Shown one piece after another: positions 46,351 through 54,202 of a stretch of 64,000 nt of DNA. The notes beneath the pieces are model-generated. The model was not told the DNA's origin. It saw only the letters and a program-made list of their open reading frames with translations, and made no database searches. Origin of the DNA: Blastococcus sp. KM273128 (lineage in GTDB: Bacteria; Actinomycetota; Actinomycetes; Mycobacteriales; Geodermatophilaceae). A program made the translations under genes and the position numbers. The DNA lies in the NCBI RefSeq assembly GCF_021698975.1, contig NZ_SSXA01000003.1:1-64000 (forward strand), written 5' to 3'. Numbering within the stretch: the stretch's first letter is position 1; every line of letters starts with the position of its first letter.

Positions 46351-47511
46351 TCACGCGGGGTCCCTCGTCTGCACCGGGTCGGGGCCGGTCCACGGTCCGA
46401 GCCGGCCGAGCAGGCGGTCGCGCGAGGCGAGCCGCGGCCCGGCCTGCACCGGGTAGGCGTCGTAGGCGTCGGTGAGCTCCCGGGCGGCGTGCACGGCGAA
46501 GTTCGGGTCGTCCTGCGCCTCCCGGGCGACCGCCACCAGGTCGGCCGCCCCGCCGGCCACGATCGCCTCGGCCTGGCGGGCGTCGACCACCAGCCCCACG
46601 GCCATGGTGGCGATGTCGGCCTGCTCGCGGACCGCCGCGGCGTAGGGCACCTGGTAGCCGTAGCCGATCGGGTGCTCCCACGCGCCGCCCAGGCCCCCGC
46701 CGGAGACGTCGACGACGTCGACCCCGCGGGCGCGCAGCTCGCGGGCGAAGGCGACGGTGTCCTCGACGGTGAGCCCCTCCCCGGAGCCGTCGACGGCGGA
46801 GACGCGCACCAGCAGCGGCTTGCCCGCCGGCCAGGCGGCACGGACGGCGTCGACCACCTCGAGCGGGAACCGCATCCGCCCCTCCCGCGAGCCGCCGTAC
46901 GCGTCCTCGCGCACGTTGCTCAACGGGGAGAGGAACTGGTGCAGCAGGTAGCCGTGCGCGGCGTGCACCTCCACGACGTCGAACCCGGCGGCGTCGGCCC
47001 GGCGGGCGGCGGCGGCGAACGCCTCGCGCACCTCAGCCAGCCCCTCGGCGGTCAGCGCGTGCGGCACCGGCCACCCCGGCCCGGCGGGGACGGCGGAGGC
47101 CGAGACCGTGGGCCACGGCGCCTCGCCGGGGCGGGCGTCCTCCGCGGTCACCGGCCCGGAGCCCTCCCACGGGCGCCGGCTGCTCGCCTTGGCGCCGGCG
47201 TGGGCGAGCTGGATGCCGGCCGCGGCGCCCTCGGCGTGCAGGAAGTCCACGACCCGCGCCAGCCCCGGCACCTGGTCGTCGGACCACAGGCCGACGTCGC
47301 CGTGGCTGATCCGCCCCTCCGGCGTCACCCCCGTCGCCTCCACGATCACGAGCCCGAAGCCGCCGAGGGCGAACCGGCCCAGGTGCACGAGGTGGTAGTC
47401 GCCGACGTAGCCGTCGGTGACCGAGTACTGGCACATCGGGGCCACGGCGAGGCGGTTGCGCAGCGTCGCATCACGGAGACGGAACGGCGAGAGGAGGGTG
47501 GAGGAAGTCAC
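46351..47511 (-). CDS. NADH:flavin oxidoreductase (old yellow enzyme, YqjM-like)
   Basis: 386 aa from GTG 47511. Thermophilic-like OYE features: NRLAVAPMCQYS (the YqjM Cys), IQLAHAGAKAS, FDVVEVHAAHGYLLHQFLSP (substrate His pair) and SNVREDAYGGS. It reduces activated C=C bonds with FMN and NAD(P)H. No clear ribosome site before 47511; an upstream in-frame ATG at 47580 would add 23 residues. Confidence 0.9.
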   Translation of the reverse strand: MTSSTLLSPFRLRDATLRNRLAVAPMCQYSVTDGYVGDYHLVHLGRFALGGFGLVIVEATGVTPEGRISHGDVGLWSDDQVPGLARVVDFLHAEGAAAGIQLAHAGAKASSRRPWEGSGPVTAEDARPGEAPWPTVSASAVPAGPGWPVPHALTAEGLAEVREAFAAAARRADAAGFDVVEVHAAHGYLLHQFLSPLSNVREDAYGGSREGRMRFPLEVVDAVRAAWPAGKPLLVRVSAVDGSGEGLTVEDTVAFARELRARGVDVVDVSGGGLGGAWEHPIGYGYQVPYAAAVREQADIATMAVGLVVDARQAEAIVAGGAADLVAVAREAQDDPNFAVHAARELTDAYDAYPVQAGPRLASRDRLLGRLGPWTGPDPVQTRDPA

Positions 47512-47589
47512 GAAGTGTGGCGAACGCCGCCTTGTACCAGACTGTTCCGGGCTGAGCGGTAGACGTCCTATACGTAACATTTGTCTCGG

Positions 47590-47618
47590 TTACAGGTGCG
47601 TTCCCGCGCTTGTAGCCT
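47590..47618 (+). promoter_or_regulatory. candidate pckG promoter
   Basis: TTACAG (47590-47595) and TAGCCT (47613-47618) with a 17-bp spacer, giving an mRNA leader of about 90 nt before GTG 47714. Weak -35, good TANNNT -10. Confidence 0.5.
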
Positions 47619-47713
47619 GACCCGATCCGAACGGCCGTCCCGGCGGCCGCGGATCGCAGGGCACCACCGTCGGAGCGGGGATCCGCACCGGCGACGCAGA
47701 GGATGGAGACGCC

Positions 47714-49528
47714 GTGACCACCGTGGCCACCCCAGGTCTGGAGAACGCCCCCACGACGCACGCCCGGCTGCTGGCCTGGGTGCGGGAGATGGCCGAGCTC
47801 ACGACCCCCGACGAGGTGGTCTGGGTAGACGGCACCGACGAGGAGTGGGAGCGGCTCACCCGGAAGCTCGTCGACGCGGGCACCTTCACGCCGCTGGAGA
47901 AGAAGCCCAACTCCTTCTGGTGCGCCTCCGACCCCAGCGACGTCGCGCGCGTCGAGGACCGCACCTTCATCTGCTCGGTCGACGAGGCCGACGCGGGTCC
48001 CACCAACAACTGGATGGACCCGGGCGAGATGAAGTCGGTCATGACCGAGCTGTACCGGGGCTCCATGCGCGGCCGGACGATGTACGTCATCCCCTTCTGC
48101 ATGGGCCCGGTCGAGGCCGAGAACCCGATGTTCGGCGTCGAGCTCACCGACTCCGAGTACGTCGTCGTCTCCATGCGCGTGATGGCCCGCATCGGCAGCC
48201 GCATCCTCGAGGCCATGGGCTCCGACCGGCCCTTCGTGCCGGCGATGCACTCCCTCGGCGCCCCGTTGGAGCCCGGTCAGGCCGACGTGCCGTGGCCCTG
48301 CAGCGACACCAAGTACATCGTGCACTTCCCCGAGGAGCGGGCCATCTGGTCCTACGGCTCCGGCTACGGCGGCAACGCGCTGCTGGGGAAGAAGTGCTAC
48401 TCGCTGCGCATCGCCTCGGTCATGGCGCGCGACGAGGGCTGGCTGGCCGAGCACATGCTGATCCTCAAGCTCACCAACCCGCAGCAGAAGACCTACTACA
48501 TCGCCGCCGCCTTCCCGAGCGCCTGCGGGAAGACCAACCTGGCGATGCTCGAGCCGACCATCCCCGGCTGGAAGGTCGAGACCCTGGGCGACGACATCGC
48601 CTGGATGCGCTTCGGCGAGGACGGCCGCCTCTACGCGCTCAACCCCGAGTACGGCCTGTTCGGCGTCGCGCCGGGCACCGGGTGGGACACGAACCCGAAC
48701 GCCATGCGCACCATCGACAAGGGCAACTCGGTGTTCACCAACGTCGCGCTCACCGACGACGGCGACGTCTGGTGGGAGGGCATGACCGACGAGCCGCCGG
48801 CGCACCTCACCGACTGGAAGGGCCGGGACTGGACGCCGGACAGCGACGAGCTGTCCAGCCACCCGAACAGCCGCTTCTGCACGCCGATCACCCAGTGCCC
48901 GATCCTGGCGCCGGAGTACGACGACCCGAAGGGCGTGCCGATCTCGGCGATCCTCTTCGGCGGCCGGCGCAAGACCACGATCCCGCTGGTCACCGAGGCC
49001 CGGGACTGGAACCACGGCGTGTTCATGGGCGCGACGCTCTCCTCGGAGACCACCGCCGCCGCCACCGGCGCGGTCGGCGTCGTCCGCCGCGACCCGTTCG
49101 CGATGCTGCCGTTCATCGGCTACAACGCCGGTGACTACTTCGGCCACTGGGTCGAGACCGGCAAGATGCACGACGCCAGCAAGCTGCCGAAGATCTTCTA
49201 CGTCAACTGGTTCCGCCGGGACGCCGACGGTGGCTTCCTCTGGCCGGGCTTCGGCGAGAACAGCCGCGTGCTCAAGTGGGTCATCGAGCGCCTCGAGGGC
49301 ACCGCGGCCGCCGTCGAGACGCCGGTGGGCCACGTGCCCACGGCGGACTCGCTCGACGTCTCCGGCCTGGACATGACCACCGAGCAGGTCGAGCAGGCCC
49401 TCGCCGTCAAGCCCGAGGAGTGGCGCGAGGAGATCCCGCAGATCACCGAGTGGTTCGAGAAGTTCGGCGAGAAGCTGCCCAGCACCATGTGGGACGAGCT
49501 GGAGATCCTCAAGAGCCGCCTGGCCTGA
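47714..49528 (+). CDS. pckG: phosphoenolpyruvate carboxykinase (GTP)
   Basis: 604 aa, normal for the GTP class. [20 protein letters not shown] holds the kinase P-loop and the mobile Cys; [19 protein letters not shown] and the nucleotide-site segment GHWVETGKM follow. It converts oxaloacetate to PEP for gluconeogenesis. GTG start at 47714. Two bases after its stop codon's TG, copy B of the 58-bp hairpin repeat begins, and a strong terminator follows. Confidence 0.95.
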   Translation: MTTVATPGLENAPTTHARLLAWVREMAELTTPDEVVWVDGTDEEWERLTRKLVDAGTFTPLEKKPNSFWCASDPSDVARVEDRTFICSVDEADAGPTNNWMDPGEMKSVMTELYRGSMRGRTMYVIPFCMGPVEAENPMFGVELTDSEYVVVSMRVMARIGSRILEAMGSDRPFVPAMHSLGAPLEPGQADVPWPCSDTKYIVHFPEERAIWSYGSGYGGNALLGKKCYSLRIASVMARDEGWLAEHMLILKLTNPQQKTYYIAAAFPSACGKTNLAMLEPTIPGWKVETLGDDIAWMRFGEDGRLYALNPEYGLFGVAPGTGWDTNPNAMRTIDKGNSVFTNVALTDDGDVWWEGMTDEPPAHLTDWKGRDWTPDSDELSSHPNSRFCTPITQCPILAPEYDDPKGVPISAILFGGRRKTTIPLVTEARDWNHGVFMGATLSSETTAAATGAVGVVRRDPFAMLPFIGYNAGDYFGHWVETGKMHDASKLPKIFYVNWFRRDADGGFLWPGFGENSRVLKWVIERLEGTAAAVETPVGHVPTADSLDVSGLDMTTEQVEQALAVKPEEWREEIPQITEWFEKFGEKLPSTMWDELEILKSRLA

Positions 49529-49586
49529 AGAAACACCCCCTGCCCCCCACCACTCGCACGCTCGCGGCGGGGCCTTGCAGGGGGCC
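49529..49586. repeat. 58-bp hairpin repeat, copy B
   Basis: Starts AGAAACACCCC; stem CCCCCTGC (49536-49543) with GCAGGGGG (49577-49584), loop of 33 nt containing CTCGCACGCTCGCGGCGG. It directly abuts the pckG stop codon. Followed by CCGTTCCAGCAC, which also occurs at 9484-9495 near copy A. Confidence 0.75.
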
Positions 49587-49604
49587 CGTTCCAGCACGTC
49601 GCAA

Positions 49605-49634
49605 GGGCCCGGACCGCAGCCGCGGTCCGGGCCC
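49605..49634 (+). terminator. pckG terminator hairpin
   Basis: Perfect 13-bp stem GGGCCCGGACCGC / GCGGTCCGGGCCC with a 4-nt loop (AGCC), about 75 bp past the pckG stop. The trailing sequence is only mildly T-rich, as usual for high-GC actinobacteria. Confidence 0.75.
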
Positions 49635-49741
49635 TCCGTCGTCCGCCCCCGGGCGGCGCCACGGGTCGCCGTCGCGGCGCGCGCGGCCACGGTCGGTTAG
49701 CGTGGCTGGGCCCCTTCCCGTTCCCGGAGGCAACCCCGCTC

Positions 49742-50956
49742 GTGCCCAATCCCTACCTGCAGGTGCTGCGCACACCGCACGCCCTGCCGATGGTGCTCGC
49801 TGCCTTCATCGGACGGTTGCCCCTCTCGATGGTCGGCCTGGGCTCGGTCCTGCTGGTCGCGGACGAGACCGGCTCCTACGGCCTCGGTGGTGCCGTGGCG
49901 GCGACCGGCGCGGTGACGACGGCGGCGGCGGGGCCGTTGCTGGGGCGGTGGGCCGACACCCACGGCCAGCGGCGGGTGCTGCTCCCGGTGCTGGCCGTGT
50001 TCGTGCTCTCCGGGGTGGTCTTCCTCTTCTCCGTGCGGGAGGGCTGGTCGCTGCTGCTGACCTTCCTCTCCGCGGGGCTGGCCGGGGCGTGCATCCCGCC
50101 GGTCTCCTCGATGATCCGCGTCCGGTGGACCCACCTGCTGCGCGGCAGCCACCGGTTGCACACGGCGCTGTCGATGGAGTCCGTCGTCGACGAGTTCGTC
50201 TTCATCGTCGGCCCGGTGCTGGTGACCTTCCTCTCGACCACCGGGCACGCGACCTCCGGCGTGGTGACGGCGTTCACCCTCGCCGCCGTCGGCAGCCTGC
50301 TGTTCGCCGCGCAGCGCCGCACCGAGCCCGAGCCGCACGGGCACGCCAGCCGGCAGGGGCCGTCCGCGATCCGCACCCGGGGTCTGCGGGTGCTCTTCGT
50401 CGTCGGGGCGGCCGTGGGCGCCATCCTCGGCACGCTCGAGATCGCCCTCGTGGCCTTCGCCGACGAGCAGGACGCGATGGCGCTGTCCGGGGTGCTCATC
50501 GCCAGCCTGGCGGTCGGTTCGATGGCCAGCGGCATCGGCTGGGGCGCCATCCACTGGCAGCTGCCGCTGCGGCTGCGGCTGGTCGGCGCGCTCGTGCTGC
50601 TCACCGTGCTCGTCGTCCCGCTGCTGTTCATCGACGGCGTCTGGCTGATGGTGCCCTTCGTGGTCGTCGCCGGGATCGCCGTCTCGCCCTCGCTGATCAG
50701 CTCGTTCACCCTGGCCGAGCTCCTCGTGCCCCGGTCGGCGGTGACCGAGGCGTTCACCTGGATCGGCACCGCGCTGGGCCTGGGCGTGGCCGTGGGCGCC
50801 TCGGTCGCCGGCAAGATCGTCGACGTCGCCGGCGCCAACCGGGCGTTCGTCGTCGCGATCGTGGCCGCGGGGGTGGCCGCGGTCGTCGTCGGTGCCTACC
50901 AGCGCCTTCTCCACGTGCCGGCCGAGCACGCCGCCGAGCCGGCGCTGGCCCGCTGA
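49742..50956 (+). CDS. MFS transporter
   Basis: 404 aa, GTG at 49742. Starts with MPNPYLQVLRTPHALPMVLAA typical of one MFS subgroup; motif A is GRWADTHGQRRVLLPVLAVF. Twelve membrane segments. TAGCGT at 49698-49703 may be its -10, giving a short leader. Probable efflux of small molecules; substrate unknown. The next gene starts 11 bp after its stop. Confidence 0.85.
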   Translation: MPNPYLQVLRTPHALPMVLAAFIGRLPLSMVGLGSVLLVADETGSYGLGGAVAATGAVTTAAAGPLLGRWADTHGQRRVLLPVLAVFVLSGVVFLFSVREGWSLLLTFLSAGLAGACIPPVSSMIRVRWTHLLRGSHRLHTALSMESVVDEFVFIVGPVLVTFLSTTGHATSGVVTAFTLAAVGSLLFAAQRRTEPEPHGHASRQGPSAIRTRGLRVLFVVGAAVGAILGTLEIALVAFADEQDAMALSGVLIASLAVGSMASGIGWGAIHWQLPLRLRLVGALVLLTVLVVPLLFIDGVWLMVPFVVVAGIAVSPSLISSFTLAELLVPRSAVTEAFTWIGTALGLGVAVGASVAGKIVDVAGANRAFVVAIVAAGVAAVVVGAYQRLLHVPAEHAAEPALAR

Positions 50957-50967
50957 GCGGCGACGCC

Positions 50968-52224
50968 GTGCAGGAGTACGCGCTCCCCGGGGCGCACGTG
51001 CGCGAGCGGTCGGTCACCGTGCCGCTGCACCGGGGGGCCCCCGACGACGGCGGGACCGTCGACGTCTTCGTCCGCGAGCTGGTCCACCCCGACCGGCGTG
51101 CCGACGACCTCCCGCTGCTGCTCTTCCTCCAGGGCGGCCCCGGCGGCAGGTCGCCGCGCCCCACCCGCGGCGGCTGGATCGAGCGGGCGCTGCGCGAGTA
51201 CCGCGTCGTCCTGCTCGACCAGCGCGGCACCGGCCGCAGCTCCCGCGTGACCGGCGCCGGGATCAGCCGGTTCCCCGACGCCGGCTCGGCCGCCCGGCAC
51301 CTGCTCGCCTTCCGCGCCGACTCCATCGTGGCCGACGCCGAGCACGTCCGGCGCACCCTCTACGACGGGCGCCGCTGGACCACCCTCGGGCAGAGCTACG
51401 GCGGTTTCATCACCCTCACCTACCTCTCGCGGGCGCCGGAGGGGCTGACCCGCTGCCTGGTCACCGGGGGGCTGGCGGGCCTGCGCGCCGACGCCCGCGA
51501 GGTCTACCGCCGCACCTACCCGCGGGTGGCGGCGAAGACCCGGCGGTTCTACGCGCGCTACCCCGGGGACGTCGAGCGGGTCGCCGCCGTCGCCGACCGG
51601 CTGGCCGCCGCCCCGGCGACGCTGCCCGACGGCGACCGGCTCACCGTCCGCCGTCTGCAGACCGTGGGCCAGGCGCTGGGGGCCCGGGACGGCGCCGAGG
51701 AGCTGCACTGGCTCTTCGAGGAGGCGCTCGACGACGACGGCGGGCTCTCGGACACCTTTCTCGACCAGGTCGCCCGGCGCACCGCCTACTGGGACAACCC
51801 GCTCTACGCGGCGCTGCACGAGAGCATCTACGCGCAGGGCCCCGGCCCGGTCGGCTGGGCGGCGGAGGCGGAGCGGGGGCCGGAGTTCGACGGTGACCGC
51901 CGCCCGCTGCCGTTCACCGGCGAGATGGTCTACCCCTGGATGTTCGACGAGATCACCTCGCTGCGGCCGTTCGGCCCGGCCGCGCACGCGCTCGCCGAGG
52001 TCGAGGAGTTCCCCGCGCTGTACGACCCCGCCCGGCTGGCAGCCAACGAGGTGCCGGTCGACGCCGCGGTCTACTTCGACGACATGTACGTCGACGCCGG
52101 GCTCTCGCTGCAGACGGCCGAGGAGGTCGGGAACGTGCGCACCTGGGTGACCAACGAGCACGAGCACGACGGCCTCCGGGTGGGCGACGTGCTCGACCGG
52201 CTGCTCGCGCTGCGGTCCCGGTGA
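50968..52224 (+). CDS. alpha/beta hydrolase, proline-iminopeptidase type
   Basis: 418 aa from GTG 50968. LLLFLQGGPGGRSPRP is the oxyanion-hole HGGPG-like motif of the family; VVLLDQRGTGRSSRV follows; TTLGQSYGGFITLTYL is the nucleophile elbow (GQSYGG). The catalytic His is in TNEHEHDGLRVGD near the C-terminus. It should remove N-terminal Pro or other residues from peptides in the cytoplasm. It overlaps acVLRF1 by 4 bp. Confidence 0.87.
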   Translation: MQEYALPGAHVRERSVTVPLHRGAPDDGGTVDVFVRELVHPDRRADDLPLLLFLQGGPGGRSPRPTRGGWIERALREYRVVLLDQRGTGRSSRVTGAGISRFPDAGSAARHLLAFRADSIVADAEHVRRTLYDGRRWTTLGQSYGGFITLTYLSRAPEGLTRCLVTGGLAGLRADAREVYRRTYPRVAAKTRRFYARYPGDVERVAAVADRLAAAPATLPDGDRLTVRRLQTVGQALGARDGAEELHWLFEEALDDDGGLSDTFLDQVARRTAYWDNPLYAALHESIYAQGPGPVGWAAEAERGPEFDGDRRPLPFTGEMVYPWMFDEITSLRPFGPAAHALAEVEEFPALYDPARLAANEVPVDAAVYFDDMYVDAGLSLQTAEEVGNVRTWVTNEHEHDGLRVGDVLDRLLALRSR

Positions 52225-52877
52225 CCCGCGCCCGGGCCGCTGCCGGTGGTGGGCGGCAGCTCGGGGTGGCCCCCGAGCGGCTGGGCAGGTGGCTGGACGG
52301 CGTCGCGACGCGGCACGGCGCGTTCACGGCGGTCGAGCCGGTCGACGACGGGCTGCGGATCACCTGCGCGGACACGACCACCGTCGTGCTGCGCGCCCCG
52401 TTCGGCTGGACGCCGGAGAACCCGCTGCTGGCCAGCTTCACCGCCGCCGCGGGGCGCCCGCGCCGGGCCGCCGTGCTGCTGGTGCGCCGCGGCCGGTGGG
52501 CGGTCGGCGTCTTCGACGGCGGGGCGCTGGTGGCCTCCAAGGTCGACGCCCGCCAGGTGCAGGGCCGGACGGCGGCCGGTGGCTGGTCGCAGCAGCGGTT
52601 CGCGCGACGGCGGGCCAACCAGACCGACGCCGTCGTCGGGCACGCGGTGGAGACCGCCGCCCGGGTGCTGCTGCCGCACGTCGAGGGGCTGGCCGCGCTG
52701 TTCACCGGGGGCGACCGGGGGCTGGCCGACGACGTGCTCGCCGACCCCCGGCTGCGACCGCTGGCCGCCCTGCGCCGCGACCCCGCCCTGGACGTGGGCG
52801 AGCCGACGAAGGCGGTGCTGCTGGAGACCCCGAAGCAGTTCCGCGCCGTCCAGGTGCTCATCCGCGAGCCCGAGTAG
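52221..52877 (+). CDS. acVLRF1 family peptidyl-tRNA hydrolase (actinobacterial Vms1-like release factor)
   Basis: 218 aa, GTG at 52221. The Vms1/eRF1-like catalytic loop GGWSQQRFARRRANQTDAVV spans residues about 120-139, with the conserved Gln in the SQQR segment; an eRF1-like alpha/beta domain surrounds it. Vms1 and its relatives cleave peptidyl-tRNA on stalled large ribosomal subunits in quality control. Coupled by overlap to a peptidase-like hydrolase, a suggestive but unproven pairing. Confidence 0.85.
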   Translation: MTRARAAAGGGRQLGVAPERLGRWLDGVATRHGAFTAVEPVDDGLRITCADTTTVVLRAPFGWTPENPLLASFTAAAGRPRRAAVLLVRRGRWAVGVFDGGALVASKVDARQVQGRTAAGGWSQQRFARRRANQTDAVVGHAVETAARVLLPHVEGLAALFTGGDRGLADDVLADPRLRPLAALRRDPALDVGEPTKAVLLETPKQFRAVQVLIREPE

Positions 52878-52882
52878 CCCTG

Positions 52883-52925
52883 TCGTGCCGAGTGGTGGGC
52901 CCCGGAGGGGTCCGCGCAGGCACGA
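52883..52925. terminator. hairpin terminator after acVLRF1
   Basis: Outer arms TCGTGCC (52883-52889) and GGCACGA (52919-52925), with an inner GGCCCC-GGA-GGGGTC hairpin. Located 6 bp past the acVLRF1 stop. Confidence 0.6.
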
Positions 52926-52962
52926 CGCAACGGCTCAGCGGCGACCGGGGACGGCACCTGGC

Positions 52963-53024
52963 CGCGGTGTCGTCCGGAGGACGACGGAGTCATCGCGGTG
53001 TCGCCCGGAGGGCGACGGTGTCAC
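52963..53024. repeat. two tandem 31-bp hairpin units
   Basis: Unit 1 (52963-52993) contains GTCGTCCGGAGGACGAC; unit 2 (52994-53024) contains GTCGCCCGGAGGGCGAC. Both are perfect 7-bp-stem hairpins with a GGA loop; the stems differ by one compensatory pair (T-A against C-G). Unit 2 runs into the stop codon of the alcohol dehydrogenase. Confidence 0.8.
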
Positions 53025-54031
53025 GGCGTGATGACGAGGCGGATCGGGTTGCCCTCCTTGTTCGCCAGCCGGGCCACGCCGTCGGCGGCCTCGGTGAGGG
53101 GCAGGGTGCCGGAGATGGAGCGGGAGAGGTCCAGGCGGTGGTGCCGCACCAGGTCCACCAGCTCGACCACGTGGGCCGGCTCGGAGCCGTAGTGGCCAAG
53201 GATCCGCTGCCCGAAGTAGCTGAACTGGGTGCCGTTGCGGATCTCCAGCGGCTGGTCGGTGAGGCCGACGAGCACCAGGGCGCCGTCCCGCTCCAGGCAG
53301 CGGACAGCCTGCTCGCGCACCGGTGCGACGCCGGCGAAGTCGAAGGCGAACGCCAGCCCCGCCCCACCGGTCAGCTCGCGGACGCGGGTCGCGATGTCCT
53401 CGGCGGGGTCCAGCGCGAGGTCCGCGCCGAAGTCCAGCGCCCGCTGACGGGCGGCCGGCACCGGGTCGACGGCGACGATCGGGGCGGCCCCGGCCAGCCG
53501 CAGCAGCTGCACCGCGTGCGCGCCCAGCCCGCCGATGCCCCAGACGCCGACCGGCTGTGCGGCCCGCACCTGCGCCGTCCGCACGATCGAGGCCCACGGC
53601 GTCGACACCGCGTCGGGCACGATGCACGCCTGCTCGAACGGCAGGTCGTCCGGGATCGGCACGACCGTCCCCGCCGTGGCGAGGGCGTACTGCGCCCAGC
53701 CGCCGTCGTAGTCGACGCCGCGGGTGTGGATCCAGCCGTCCTTCTCCTCCCCGGCCTGCAGCAGCACCCGCTGCCCCTCGGCGAGGCCGGTCACCCCGTC
53801 CCCGAGCACGGCCACGGTGCCTGCGACCTCGTGGCCGAGCGTCACCTCGTCGCCGGCGAGGAACAGCGGCGAGAGCTGCCCCTCGATCAGGTGGACGTCG
53901 GAGAGGCAGATCCCCGCCGCGGCGACCTGGATCAGCACCTCCCCGGGGCCGGGCACCGGCACGGGCACCTCCTTCACCGCGAACTCACGGGTGCGCACGT
54001 CCAGCCGGCCGGCCAGCATCGAGTCAGGCAT
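53021..54031 (-). CDS. zinc-dependent alcohol dehydrogenase (MDR family)
   Basis: 336 aa from ATG 54031. Catalytic zinc site: Cys in AAAGICLSDVHL and the GHEVAGTV motif. The structural-zinc Cys cluster of classical ADHs is absent. GVWGIGGLGAHAVQLL is the NAD(P) Rossmann motif. Oxidises alcohols or reduces ketones/aldehydes; the substrate is unknown. Divergent from the PBP gene. Confidence 0.9.
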   Translation of the reverse strand: MPDSMLAGRLDVRTREFAVKEVPVPVPGPGEVLIQVAAAGICLSDVHLIEGQLSPLFLAGDEVTLGHEVAGTVAVLGDGVTGLAEGQRVLLQAGEEKDGWIHTRGVDYDGGWAQYALATAGTVVPIPDDLPFEQACIVPDAVSTPWASIVRTAQVRAAQPVGVWGIGGLGAHAVQLLRLAGAAPIVAVDPVPAARQRALDFGADLALDPAEDIATRVRELTGGAGLAFAFDFAGVAPVREQAVRCLERDGALVLVGLTDQPLEIRNGTQFSYFGQRILGHYGSEPAHVVELVDLVRHHRLDLSRSISGTLPLTEAADGVARLANKEGNPIRLVITP

Positions 54032-54202
54032 GCCCCCATCCAACGCCGTGGCCCGCGCGCCGACGACCCGGGGCCTGGAGCGCCGGGTGGCGGGCGGGGA
54101 CCGGGAGGCGGACGGGACGGTTCCGGTTGCGCGTCCCGCCGCGAGGTTCGTTGTGGAACGCGGGCGACCCTGCTGAGCTGGGCATTCGGCGGGAGGAGGG
54201 TC

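Noticed and set aside
47471..49690. 739-codon open frame antisense to pckG
   Set aside because: Low-complexity His/Arg/Gly-rich translation created by high GC on the strand opposite a clear pckG; no family features.
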